Assembly: GCF_030264295.1 (NCBI RefSeq)
Contig: NZ_CP127173.1
Location: 2,549,501-2,613,500, forward strand
Reading direction: 5' to 3'
DNA: 64,000 nt
From: Amycolatopsis nalaikhensis
GTDB lineage: Bacteria > Actinomycetota > Actinomycetes > Mycobacteriales > Pseudonocardiaceae
The translations under genes were made by a program, and so were the position numbers. Positions 1 to 7,947 of the stretch are shown here, piece after piece (position 1 is the stretch's first letter; each line of letters opens with the position of its first letter). The notes below the pieces were generated by a model. That model searched no databases. It was not told the origin of the DNA and was given only the letters and a program-made list of their open reading frames with translations.

Positions 1-53
1 GTCACCACGGTCGCCGCCGCCAGTGCCGCCGCGGCCTGCCACTTCATGCGCAT
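1..53 (-). CDS. Secreted or membrane protein, N-terminal fragment
   Basis: Only the first 17 or so codons lie in the window; the gene runs leftward off the edge. The reading begins MRMKWQAAAALAAATVVT, a short basic start followed by an alanine/valine-rich hydrophobic run, which is what a Sec signal peptide or lipoprotein leader looks like. A GGGAGG ribosome site sits 4 nt before ATG-53 and 10 nt before a second in-frame ATG at 47, so either start is possible. The mature protein is not visible and no function can be given. Confidence 0.5.
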   Translation of the reverse strand, partial: MRMKWQAAAALAAATVV

Positions 54-210
54 TGATCCTCCCGTTCGGCCCGGACACTACTTGAGGCTTGTTCTGGTTA
101 GACCGGCGCAACGCAGCGCGCGGCGAACTGACCAGCAGTTACCTTGCGCCGGGCGACGGCAGAACAAGCCTCATTTGGACGAACGGCGGAGCACCGGGGA
201 TCCGCCCGAT

Positions 211-1473
211 TCAGCGAGGCGTGAGGACTTCCTTGCCGCCGACGAACGGCCGCAGCGCCTCGGGCACGCGCACCGAGCCGTCCTCCTGCTGGTGGTTCTC
301 GACGATCGCGACGATCCACCGGGTGGTGGCCAGCGTGCCGTTGAGCGTCGCGGCGATCTGCGGCTTGCCGTTCTCGTCGCGGTAGCGGATCGAGAGGCGG
401 CGGGCCTGGAACGTCGTGCAGTTGGACGTCGAGGTCAGCTCGCGGTAGGTGTCCTGGGTCGGGATCCACGCCTCGCAGTCGAACTTGCGGTGCGCGGACG
501 TGCCGAGGTCGCCGGTCGCGGTGTCGATGACCCGGTAGGGCACCTCGATCTTGGCGAGCATCTGCTCTTCCCAGCCGAGCAGCTTGGCGTGCTCCGCCTC
601 GGCCTCGCCGGGCTTGGCGTAGACGAACATCTCCACCTTGTCGAACTGGTGGACGCGGATGATGCCGCGGGTGTCCTTGCCGTACGACCCGGCCTCGCGC
701 CGGTAGCACGACGACCAGCCCGCGTAGCGCTTCGAGCCGTCGTTGAGGTCGAGGATCTCGTCGGAATGGAAGCCGGCGAGCGGCACCTCCGACGTCCCGA
801 CGAGGTACAGGTCGTCTTCCTCGAGGTGGTAGATCTCGCTCGAGTGCGAGCCGAGGAAGCCGGTGCCGGCCATGACCTCGGGGCGCACCAGCGACGGCGT
901 GATCATCGGCGTGAAGCCGTTCTCGAGCGCCTGCGCGATGGCCATGTTCAGCAGGCCGAGCTGCAGCTGCGCGCCGATCCCGGTGAGGAAGTAGAACCGC
1001 GAGCCCGACACCTTGGCGCCGCGTTCCATGTCGACGCCGCCGAGGGCTTCGAGCAGCTCGAGGTGGTCGCGCGGGGTGAAGTCGAACTTCGTCGGCTCGC
1101 CGACGTGCTTGAGCACGGTGAAGTCGTCCTCGCCGCCGACCGGGGCGTCCGGGTGCACGAGGTTCGGCAGGGTGCGGAAGAGCGTGTCGAACTCTTCGGA
1201 AGCGGTGTTCTGCTCGGCCTCGGCGGCCTTGACCTGCGCGGCGAGCTCCTTGGCGGTGGCCAGCAGCTGCTGCTTCTCCTCCGGCGGCGCCTTCGGGATC
1301 TGCTTGCCCAGGAGCTTCTGCTCGTTGCGCAGCTTGTCGGCGGCCGCGATCGAAGACCGGCGCCGGGAGTCGAGGGAGAGCAGCTTGTCGACCACTCCCT
1401 CGTCTTCACCACGGGCGCGCTGCGACGCGCGCACGGCTTCCGGGTCTTCGCGCAGAGTCCTGGGGTCAATCAC
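211..1473 (-). CDS. serS: Seryl-tRNA synthetase
   Basis: Class II aminoacyl-tRNA synthetase that charges tRNA-Ser (and tRNA-Sec where present) with serine in the cytoplasm; 420 aa, normal length. Residues 1-100 form the basic, charged N-terminal coiled-coil arm that grips the tRNA long variable arm. The catalytic core shows the serine-loop TSEVPL (about 227-232), motif 2 around [14 protein letters not shown] (257-270) and motif 3 [18 protein letters not shown] near residue 380. The start is GTG-1473 ([11 protein letters not shown], a typical SerRS N-terminus). It is divergent from the aminotransferase gene across about 120 bp. In mycobacteria serS also borders the septum-formation/zincin pair found a few kb away here. 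Confidence 0.97.
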   Translation of the reverse strand: MIDPRTLREDPEAVRASQRARGEDEGVVDKLLSLDSRRRSSIAAADKLRNEQKLLGKQIPKAPPEEKQQLLATAKELAAQVKAAEAEQNTASEEFDTLFRTLPNLVHPDAPVGGEDDFTVLKHVGEPTKFDFTPRDHLELLEALGGVDMERGAKVSGSRFYFLTGIGAQLQLGLLNMAIAQALENGFTPMITPSLVRPEVMAGTGFLGSHSSEIYHLEEDDLYLVGTSEVPLAGFHSDEILDLNDGSKRYAGWSSCYRREAGSYGKDTRGIIRVHQFDKVEMFVYAKPGEAEAEHAKLLGWEEQMLAKIEVPYRVIDTATGDLGTSAHRKFDCEAWIPTQDTYRELTSTSNCTTFQARRLSIRYRDENGKPQIAATLNGTLATTRWIVAIVENHQQEDGSVRVPEALRPFVGGKEVLTPR

Positions 1474-1592
1474 GGGTCAGAGGGTAGTCCGTACAGACTG
1501 TGCGTCCCTACTGGGTTATCCCGACAGTCTGATCGTTGAAGCGCTGTTCACGGCGTCCTCATACTCCAGGGAAACCTTGAGGAGGCGCCCCG

Positions 1593-2882
1593 ATGACCGA
1601 CGAGCTGCTCGCCCGGCACCGCGCTGTCATGCCGTCCTGGATGTCCCTGCTCTACGAAGAGCCGATCGAGATCGTGCACGCCCACGACCGGCGCATGACG
1701 GACTCCCAGGGGCGCACCTACCTCGACTTCTTCGCCGGGGTGCTGACGAACTCGATGGGCTACGACGTCGCGGAGATCGGCGACGCGGTCCGCAAGCAGC
1801 TCGACACGGGCATCCTGCACACGTCGACGTTGTACTTGATCCGCTCGCAGGTGGAGCTGGCCGAGCGGATCGCGAAGCTGTCGGGCATCCCGGACGCGAA
1901 GGTGTTCTTCACGAACTCGGGCAGCGAGGCCAACGACACGGCGTTGATGCTGGCGACGCAGTACCGGCGCAGCAACCAGGTGCTGGCGATGCGCAACAGC
2001 TACCACGGGCGCTCGTTCGGAACGGTGGCGATCACGGGCAACCGAGGCTGGTCGGCATCGGCCCTGAGCCCGGTGAAGGTCAACTACGTCCACGGCGGCT
2101 ACCGGTACCGCAGCCCGTTCCGGGATCTTCCGGACGCGGAGTACATCAAGGCGTGCGTGGCGGACCTGGTGGACGTCCTGGACACGGCGACGGCGGGCGA
2201 CGTGGCGTGCCTCATCGCGGAGCCGATCCAGGGGGTCGGCGGGTTCAGCCTCCCGCCGGACGGGCTGTTCCGGGCGATGAAGGAAGTACTGGATTCGTAC
2301 GGGGTGCTGTTCATCTCGGACGAGGTCCAGACCGGCTGGGGCCGCACGGGCGAGCACTTCTGGGGCATCGAGGCCCATGGCGTGACGCCGGACATGATGA
2401 CGTTCGCGAAGGGGCTCGGGAACGGCCTGGCGGTGGGCGGCGTGGTCGCGCGCGGAGACGTGCTGGACTGCTTCCAGGCCCAGTCGTTCTCGACGTTCGG
2501 CGGCAACCCGGTATCGATGGCCGGGGCAACGGCGGTGCTGGACTACATCAAGGACCACGACCTGCAGGCCAACTGTGCGGCCCGGGGCGCGCAGCTGATT
2601 TCCGGGCTGCGGGCTTCGGACAGCCCGATCGTCGCCGAGGTGCGAGGCAAGGGCCTGATGATCGGCGTCGAGCTGATCAAGCCGGGCACCACCGAGCCGA
2701 ACGTCCCGGCGGCGGCCCGGATGCTGGAGGAGACGAAGAAGCGCGGCCTCCTGATCGGCAAGGGCGGCCTGCACGGCAACGTCCTGCGCCTCGGCCCGCC
2801 GATGACGTTGACCGCCGAGGAAGCCCAGGAGGGTCTGGACATCCTGGTCGACTCACTGGCGGCAACGCACGCGGCGCTGTGA
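1593..2882 (+). CDS. Class III PLP aminotransferase (4-aminobutyrate / alanine-glyoxylate type)
   Basis: Fold-type I PLP transaminase, 429 aa. Visible are the cofactor-phosphate loop SGSEAND (109-115), the aspartate that contacts the pyridine nitrogen in ISDEVQTGWGR (D243), and the Schiff-base lysine in FAKGLGNG (K273). FGGNPVS follows as in the family. A GAGGAGG ribosome site precedes ATG-1593. The family includes GABA, ornithine, beta-alanine and alanine-glyoxylate aminotransferases. The sequence alone does not fix the amine donor, and no GABA-pathway dehydrogenase lies next to it. It converges on the dehalogenase gene, with a long palindrome between the two stops. Confidence 0.9.
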   Translation: MTDELLARHRAVMPSWMSLLYEEPIEIVHAHDRRMTDSQGRTYLDFFAGVLTNSMGYDVAEIGDAVRKQLDTGILHTSTLYLIRSQVELAERIAKLSGIPDAKVFFTNSGSEANDTALMLATQYRRSNQVLAMRNSYHGRSFGTVAITGNRGWSASALSPVKVNYVHGGYRYRSPFRDLPDAEYIKACVADLVDVLDTATAGDVACLIAEPIQGVGGFSLPPDGLFRAMKEVLDSYGVLFISDEVQTGWGRTGEHFWGIEAHGVTPDMMTFAKGLGNGLAVGGVVARGDVLDCFQAQSFSTFGGNPVSMAGATAVLDYIKDHDLQANCAARGAQLISGLRASDSPIVAEVRGKGLMIGVELIKPGTTEPNVPAAARMLEETKKRGLLIGKGGLHGNVLRLGPPMTLTAEEAQEGLDILVDSLAATHAAL

Positions 2883-2892
2883 ACCAGAAGAA

Positions 2893-3040
2893 GCTGGGTG
2901 GTCATCCCGTCGCCTGAGGCCGAAAAAATCACTTTGAGCCAGGCCCGCAACTACCTCGTCAACCGCAGCCGAAGTACGCAACCTTGCGGGCCTGGCTCAA
3001 AGTGATAGGCCTCAATCAGGCGACGGGATGACCACCCAGC
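2893..3040. repeat. 148-bp imperfect inverted repeat between convergent genes
   Basis: Two nested, exactly matching arm pairs can be read. The outer pair is 2893-2917 with 3016-3040 (25 bp); the inner pair is 2929-2950 with 2984-3005 (22 bp). They flank a 33-nt loop (2951-2983), with a short asymmetric bulge between the arm pairs that includes an A-rich run at 2922-2927. The structure starts 10 bp after the aminotransferase stop and ends about 110 bp before the dehalogenase stop. It is much longer than a normal intrinsic terminator. It could be a bidirectional terminator, a miniature palindromic element, or a remnant of one. Confidence 0.9.
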
Positions 3041-3152
3041 GACCCCCTCGAAAAGGCGAGAGGAAAGCGGAGGCCATCCCGGAGCCTGCCCGTCCGGCGA
3101 GGACATTCTTTGTCTTTGAACGTAACGACAAGAGAACGGGACCGACCGCCGG

Positions 3153-4067
3153 CTAGTCCCGCATGAAGCGAACCACGTGCTGGGCCAGCTCCTCGCCCTT
3201 GTCCTCCTGAAGGAAGTGTCCGGCCCCGGCGATCACCGGATGCTCCAGCCCCTGAGCGCCCTTCATCGAGCGCTTGAGAATCGGCCCCATGCCACCAGTG
3301 ATCGGGTCGCCATCGGAGAAAGCCACCAGGAACGGGATCTCCAGCTCGGTCAACGTCTTCCACGCGTCCCGGTTGGCTGACGACGCGGGATCGTCCGGCC
3401 GATAAGGGACCAGACCCGGCATAGCCCGAGGACCGGCCTTGTACATCTCGTTCGGGAACGGCGCATCGTAAGCAGCCCGCTCAGCCTCCGACAGAGAAGT
3501 CTGGCAACCAGACTGGACGAACCGCGCGATATCCAGCACCGGAGCCTTCTGCACAGCCTCCCGGAACGAATGCCACACAGCGGGCATGTCGATGTCCCCC
3601 GTCGGCAGGCCCGTGTTCGCGGCGACCACACCCGAGAACCGCGACGGGTTCTCGGCGACCAGGCGCAGGCCGATCAAGCCGCCCCAGTCCTGGCCGACCA
3701 GGGTCACGTCGTGCAGGTCCAGCGCGTCGAACGCGAAGCCGCGCATCCACTCCACATGCCGCGCGTACGTGTGGTCCGTCAGGTCGCCCGGCTTGTCCGA
3801 CCGGCCGAAGCCGACCAGGTCCGGGGCGATCGCGCGCAAGCCCGCCGCCGCCAGGACCGGGAGCATCTTCCGGTACAGGTACGACCAGCTCGGTTCGCCG
3901 TGCAGCAGGAGGACGACCGGGCCGTCGGCCGGGCCCGCCTCCACGTAACCGACTCTGATCACGCCGCCGTGCGGGTCGTCGAGCTCGACGTACTTCGGCT
4001 CGAAGGGGAAGTCGGGCAGGTCCGTGAACCGGTCGTCCGGTGTCCTCAGCAGGCGCACGAACCCCAC
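3153..4067 (-). CDS. Haloalkane dehalogenase (subfamily I-like alpha/beta hydrolase)
   Basis: Alpha/beta hydrolase, 304 aa, predicted to cleave carbon-halogen bonds in haloalkanes to alcohol plus halide. The oxyanion/halide region reads HGEPSW (56-61). The nucleophile elbow VGQDWGG gives nucleophile D127 followed by halide-binding W128. The acid is probably D254 in SDGDP, and the base is H284 in GAGHFLQED. This HGEPxW plus Asp nucleophile arrangement is that of DhlA/DhmA-like dehalogenases; serine esterases would have GxSxG. No dehalogenation pathway genes are adjacent, so the physiological substrate is unknown. It is transcribed toward the palindrome and the aminotransferase. Confidence 0.9.
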   Translation of the reverse strand: MGFVRLLRTPDDRFTDLPDFPFEPKYVELDDPHGGVIRVGYVEAGPADGPVVLLLHGEPSWSYLYRKMLPVLAAAGLRAIAPDLVGFGRSDKPGDLTDHTYARHVEWMRGFAFDALDLHDVTLVGQDWGGLIGLRLVAENPSRFSGVVAANTGLPTGDIDMPAVWHSFREAVQKAPVLDIARFVQSGCQTSLSEAERAAYDAPFPNEMYKAGPRAMPGLVPYRPDDPASSANRDAWKTLTELEIPFLVAFSDGDPITGGMGPILKRSMKGAQGLEHPVIAGAGHFLQEDKGEELAQHVVRFMRD

Positions 4068-4120
4068 GCTAGTGCGAACGGCCGTACGCGGCCACGATCA
4101 TGCCCGATCGGCCCACGACG

Positions 4121-4573
4121 TCAGGAGATGCCGACCGCCACCACGAGGCCCAGGCCGAGGTGCGCCGCCGCGACGACGATGCTCACCGGGGCGAACTTCT
4201 CGCTCTCGATGGTCGACGCCACGTCGATGCGGGTCGCCCACTCCAGCAGCCGGACCGCGATGACCTGGACGACGATCCCGAGCAGGCCATAGACCAGCGA
4301 CGTGATCAGGCCCTCGGTCAGGTCGCTCGCCGAGTTGAAGATCGCCACGACGACGATGAACGCCATCGAGAGCATCCCGGACGCGGTCACGATCACCGCG
4401 TTCGGCAGGCCCTTCGTCACGAGCTTCGACAGCTTGCCCGGCGTGGTCCAGTCGATCGCGTAGAAGCCGGCGAACATCAGCAGCAGGCCGACGACGCCGT
4501 ACAGCAGGATCGCACCGATCCCCCGCACGAGGTCGGAGCCGAACGTGTCGGACAGCGCAAGGGTCGTGTTCAC
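4121..4573 (-). CDS. DUF350-family membrane protein (YjfL-like)
   Basis: Integral membrane protein of 150 aa with about four hydrophobic segments (near residues 18-40, 60-80, 88-110 and 128-148) and short polar loops, the layout of DUF350. GTG-4573 is preceded by GGGAGACAATTC. It lies 44 bp after the ATP-grasp ligase gene on the same strand. The same three families (DUF1190-like, ATP-grasp ligase, DUF350) co-occur in the enterobacterial yjf region. That neighbourhood suggests a membrane component of a peptide or polyamine ligation system; the biochemical role of DUF350 is unknown. Confidence 0.8.
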   Translation of the reverse strand: MNTTLALSDTFGSDLVRGIGAILLYGVVGLLLMFAGFYAIDWTTPGKLSKLVTKGLPNAVIVTASGMLSMAFIVVVAIFNSASDLTEGLITSLVYGLLGIVVQVIAVRLLEWATRIDVASTIESEKFAPVSIVVAAAHLGLGLVVAVGIS

Positions 4574-4617
4574 GAATTGTCTCCCAGGAGAAAGGGCTGA
4601 TCAGCGACGGTGTTGTA

Positions 4618-5784
4618 TCACGGCTCGGGGATGCGATGTGGGACAAATGCCGCACCGTCGTCGGTGACCAGGCCGCCGGTCTCCCGGATGCCCAGGCCGG
4701 CGGAGCTGTCCCCGACGATCCAGGCACCGAGCGCCGGCCGGTAGCCGTCGAACTCGGGCAGCGGGTCGAACGCCTGGTAGACGAAGCCTTCGGCGCCGTA
4801 GACGCCTTCGGTCTGGGTCTCGTAGCCGGTCGCGACGATCTGGACGTTCGCGCCCTCACGGCCCAGCTTCGGCTTGCGGACGTATTCGGTGAGCAGGCCG
4901 GGGTCGTCGGCGAACGCGGGCAGCAGGTTCGGGTGGCCCGGGTAGTTCTCCCACAGGATCGCCAGGAGCGTCTTGTTGGAGAGGATCATCTTCCAGAGCG
5001 GCTCGATCCACAGCGTCCGCGGCAGCGACTCGACGGCGTGGCGGCCGAACTCCTCGTCGACCACCCACTCCCACGGGTACAGCTTCAGCACGCTCGCCAT
5101 CCGCGACTCTTCGAGGTCGACGAACCGCTTGAGCACCGGGTCCCAGCCGATCTCCTCGATCGCCAGTCCCACGGTGTCGAGCCCGGCCTCGGCCGCGGTC
5201 TCCTGCAGGTACGCCGTGGTGACGTTGTCCTCGCCGGTCGGGTCGGCCGCCGACCAGGTGAAGTGCAGCTCGTTCGACGGCAGCTTGTCCCGCAGCTGGG
5301 ACCAGCGCTCGACGAGCTTCTCGTGGATCGAGTTCCACTGGTCGTCGTCCGGGAAGACGTCGGTCTTCCAGTGCCACTGCAGCAGCGACGCCTCCAGCAG
5401 CGTGGTCGGCGTGTCCGCGTTGTACTCGAGCAGCTTGGCCGGCGACTTGCCGTCGTAGCGCAGGTCGAACCGGCCGTAGACGTGCGGGTCCTGCCGCTTC
5501 CACGACTCGGCGATGTGCGGCCAGACCCACTCGGGGATGCCGAAGCGCTGGTAGCCCTCGGTCGTCACGACGTTGTCGACGGCCTCCAGGCACATCGAGT
5601 GGAGCAGCTCGACGTCCGCCTCGAGCGAGAGGACCTCGTCCATGTCGAAGACGTAGTGCACGGACTCGTCCCAGTACGGCCGCACCCGGCCGCTACTGTC
5701 GCGGGCCGGCGTGCCGTAGACGAGCCCCTGCTCTTCGACGATCCGCTGCCAGTCGCGCCGCGGCTCACGCCGGTCCCGGTACAC
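4618..5784 (-). CDS. Glutathionylspermidine-synthase-like ATP-grasp ligase
   Basis: 388 aa, the length of the synthetase domain alone, so there is no amidase half as in E. coli Gss. Conserved blocks are RFDLRYDG (105-112), LEYNADTPT (119-127) and KPKLGREGANV (304-314), with GFVYQAF following. These carry the acidic and basic residues expected for ATP/Mg and substrate binding. GTG-5784 starts immediately after the upstream gene's TAG with no spacer, implying translational coupling. Actinobacteria of this type make mycothiol, not glutathione. A literal glutathionylspermidine product is therefore unlikely, and ligation of an amine or amino acid to a peptide or protein is the better inference. 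Confidence 0.85.
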   Translation of the reverse strand: MYRDRREPRRDWQRIVEEQGLVYGTPARDSSGRVRPYWDESVHYVFDMDEVLSLEADVELLHSMCLEAVDNVVTTEGYQRFGIPEWVWPHIAESWKRQDPHVYGRFDLRYDGKSPAKLLEYNADTPTTLLEASLLQWHWKTDVFPDDDQWNSIHEKLVERWSQLRDKLPSNELHFTWSAADPTGEDNVTTAYLQETAAEAGLDTVGLAIEEIGWDPVLKRFVDLEESRMASVLKLYPWEWVVDEEFGRHAVESLPRTLWIEPLWKMILSNKTLLAILWENYPGHPNLLPAFADDPGLLTEYVRKPKLGREGANVQIVATGYETQTEGVYGAEGFVYQAFDPLPEFDGYRPALGAWIVGDSSAGLGIRETGGLVTDDGAAFVPHRIPEP

Positions 5785-6381
5785 CTACGATCCCCCGCTC
5801 TTGCCGCTGCCGCCGCTGCCGCTCTTGCCGCTGATCCCGAACCCGCCGCGCTGGACGGACTTGCCGGACTTCGTCGTGACGTTCGTGCGCGCCGACGGCG
5901 GGTCGTACGAACCGCCGGACACGCGCTGCCCGATGACGCCGGTGCCGCCGTAGTTGTAGCGGTAGCTGTTGTAGCCGCCGCCCGGGATCGGCAGGAACAG
6001 GAAGCCGCCGCTGTGGTAGCCGCCGTGGCTGGTGACGTAGTTGTCGTCGCAGTAGTCGTCGTTCTGGACGACGCCGCCGGCGTCGGTGCAGACGGCCGTG
6101 ACGTTGGTCGGCTTCGCGACCGTGTAGAACGTCGCGACCAGGCCGACGAGCCCGACCGTGACCCCGCTGCCGATGAGGATCTTGCGCCGCGTGGCCGCCT
6201 TGGCGTCGGCCTGGCGGGCGAGCTCCTCGTCGCGTTCCTGCTGGGCCAGCGCCTGCTGGCGGGCCCGCTGTTCGGCGACCGACGGCTGCCGGGGCCGGGT
6301 GTTCGAGTCCTGGAACCTCATCGAGCCGCGCTGCGGCGGCTCGGGGGGCGGCTGGTCCCCAGTATTGTTGTCCTGCGTCAT
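5785..6381 (-). CDS. DUF1190/YgiB-like single-pass protein with Gly/Ser tail, first gene of the ATP-grasp triad
   Basis: 198 aa from ATG-6381 (GGAG 6 nt upstream); a longer reading to 6405 lacks a ribosome site. Residues 1-65 are polar and Q/R-rich, about 68-86 are one transmembrane segment, and the rest would lie outside the membrane. The outer part has three cysteines (VCTDAGG, DDYCDDN), a G/Y-rich stretch, and ends KSVQRGGFGISGKSGSGG plus a few residues. The RGGFG block resembles the C-terminus I recall for E. coli YgiB, whose neighbour YgiC is also a GSP-synthase-like ligase. It may be the ligase's substrate; that is inference. Confidence 0.65.
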   Translation of the reverse strand: MTQDNNTGDQPPPEPPQRGSMRFQDSNTRPRQPSVAEQRARQQALAQQERDEELARQADAKAATRRKILIGSGVTVGLVGLVATFYTVAKPTNVTAVCTDAGGVVQNDDYCDDNYVTSHGGYHSGGFLFLPIPGGGYNSYRYNYGGTGVIGQRVSGGSYDPPSARTNVTTKSGKSVQRGGFGISGKSGSGGSGKSGGS

Positions 6382-6475
6382 GTGCGCTCCGTAATCACCG
6401 GCCACCGCGAAACCGTGACCACCCTAACCACCCGGACCGCGCACGTCTCGCGCGGCGCGGGCATCATGGACTGCG

Positions 6476-7498
6476 ATGTCTCCCAGCGCCGATCGGTTCC
6501 CCACCGCCACGCAGACGCTGCGCACCCGCGTCGTGATGGGCGGGATCTTCGCGGGCGCGCTCATCGCGCTCGCGCTCAGCGTCGTGTTCTCGTGGAGCGA
6601 CGGCATCACGGGCGGGTCCGGCGGCGGCGCCGGCAAGCTGTCCGAGGCCGCGCAGGAGGCGTTCCATTCACCGCCCGGCAGCTGCCTGACCTGGGACAAC
6701 CCGGACGCGAGTGACGCGCGGAAGGTCGTCTGCACCCAGCCGCATCTGTTCGAGGTGACCGCGCTGGTGGACATCGGCGCCCAGTTCCCGGCGGGCGCGC
6801 CGGTGCCGACGCTGGACCAGTGGCAGCAGATCGCGCAGCAGAAGTGCACCGCGGACGTGAAGCCGTACCTCGGCCACAACCTCGACCCCTACGGCAAGCT
6901 GACGACGAACCTGCTGCGCCCGACGCCGTCGCAGTGGGAGGACGGCGACCGCCAGCTGCGCTGCGGCCTGCAGTGGGCGGGCCCCGGCGGCAAGCTGCTG
7001 CCGACGACCGGGCCGGCGAAGGAGCAGGACCAGTCGCTGGTCTTCGAGCCCGGCACGTGCCTGGCGCTGCAGGGCAAGGGCGTCGGCGACCCGATCGACT
7101 GCGCGAAGCCGCACTCCTACGAGATCGTCGCGACCCTCGACCTCAAGACGAAGTTCACCGAGGGCTACCCGTCGCAGGACAACCAGAAGGCCTGGCTCGA
7201 CACCGAGTGCAACAAGGCGGCCGCGGACTACACCGGCGGCGCGGACCTCGACGCCAAGAAACTGATCCTGACCTGGGACCTGCGGGAGCAGGAGAGCTGG
7301 GACGCGGGTTCGACCAAGGTCAACTGCAAGGTCGCGGCGCTGCTGGCGGACAAGAGCGGCCTGCAGGCGGTGACCGGCAGCATCAAGGTCGCCCCGGCGG
7401 GCCCCGACGGCGGCCAGCCCCAGGACGGCGGCCCGCCGTCGGACGGTGGCGGCGGCCCGGCCACCAGCGCCCCGCCGTCGACGAAGCAGAACGGCTGA
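6476..7498 (+). CDS. Septum-formation family membrane protein
   Basis: 340 aa. A short cytoplasmic N-terminus precedes one transmembrane helix (about 20-42). An extracellular part follows, with two related cysteine-containing blocks (GSCLTWDNPD...KVVCTQPHLFEV, then GTCLALQGKG...IDCAKPHSYEI) as in Septum_form domains, and then a Pro/Gly-rich tail. A role in division or envelope is assumed from the family name; biochemical function is not established. It overlaps the zincin gene by TGATG, and the pair corresponds in order to what I recall as Rv3835-Rv3836 beside serS in M. tuberculosis. Confidence 0.85.
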   Translation: MSPSADRFPTATQTLRTRVVMGGIFAGALIALALSVVFSWSDGITGGSGGGAGKLSEAAQEAFHSPPGSCLTWDNPDASDARKVVCTQPHLFEVTALVDIGAQFPAGAPVPTLDQWQQIAQQKCTADVKPYLGHNLDPYGKLTTNLLRPTPSQWEDGDRQLRCGLQWAGPGGKLLPTTGPAKEQDQSLVFEPGTCLALQGKGVGDPIDCAKPHSYEIVATLDLKTKFTEGYPSQDNQKAWLDTECNKAAADYTGGADLDAKKLILTWDLREQESWDAGSTKVNCKVAALLADKSGLQAVTGSIKVAPAGPDGGQPQDGGPPSDGGGGPATSAPPSTKQNG

Positions 7499-7848
7499 TG
7501 CCCGTCGAGATGAGCCGGGAGCGGTTCGAAGAACTGGTCTCGGAGGCTTTGGACGAGGTGCCGCCGGAGTTCGCGCGCGCGATGGACAACGTCGTCGTGC
7601 TCGTCGAGGAGTTCAACGACGAGGCGCCGGACATCCTCGGGCTCTACCACGGCATCGCGCTGACCGAGCGGACGTCGTCGTACGGCGGGGTGCTGCCGGA
7701 CCGGATCTCGATCTACCGGCAGCCGATCCTCGCGATGTGCGAGGACGAAGACGAGGTCGTCGAAGAGGTCCTCATCACCGTCGTGCACGAACTGGGGCAC
7801 CACTTCGGCATCGACGACGCCCGGCTGCACGAGCTCGGCTGGGGTTGA
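7498..7848 (+). CDS. Minimal zincin metallopeptidase-family protein
   Basis: 116 aa. Carries the zinc signature HELGHHFGID near the C-terminus (HExxH with a third ligand among the following H/D residues), typical of the small predicted zincins (PF06262). ATG-7498 overlaps the preceding stop (TGATG), so it is translationally coupled to the septum-formation protein. No signal peptide is visible, so it should be cytoplasmic. The substrate is unknown. Confidence 0.9.
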   Translation: MPVEMSRERFEELVSEALDEVPPEFARAMDNVVVLVEEFNDEAPDILGLYHGIALTERTSSYGGVLPDRISIYRQPILAMCEDEDEVVEEVLITVVHELGHHFGIDDARLHELGWG

Positions 7849-7947
7849 GCGCACCAGTATCGACAACGTGACCACGGCGGTCCGTTCGTCCCCTTATCCT
7901 GTTACGCGAGGTCATGGGGCGAGTGCGATACGTGGTGGGGGGCCGGG

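Noticed and set aside
46..1539. A 497-aa open frame on the + strand across serS
   Set aside because: It is the mirror of serS in a high-GC sequence: Arg/Ala/Val/Gly composition with no domain, while serS on the other strand is complete with all motifs.
4618..5784. True glutathionylspermidine synthetase
   Set aside because: Family motifs fit, but a mycothiol-using host and the DUF1190/DUF350 context make a literal glutathione-spermidine product unlikely.
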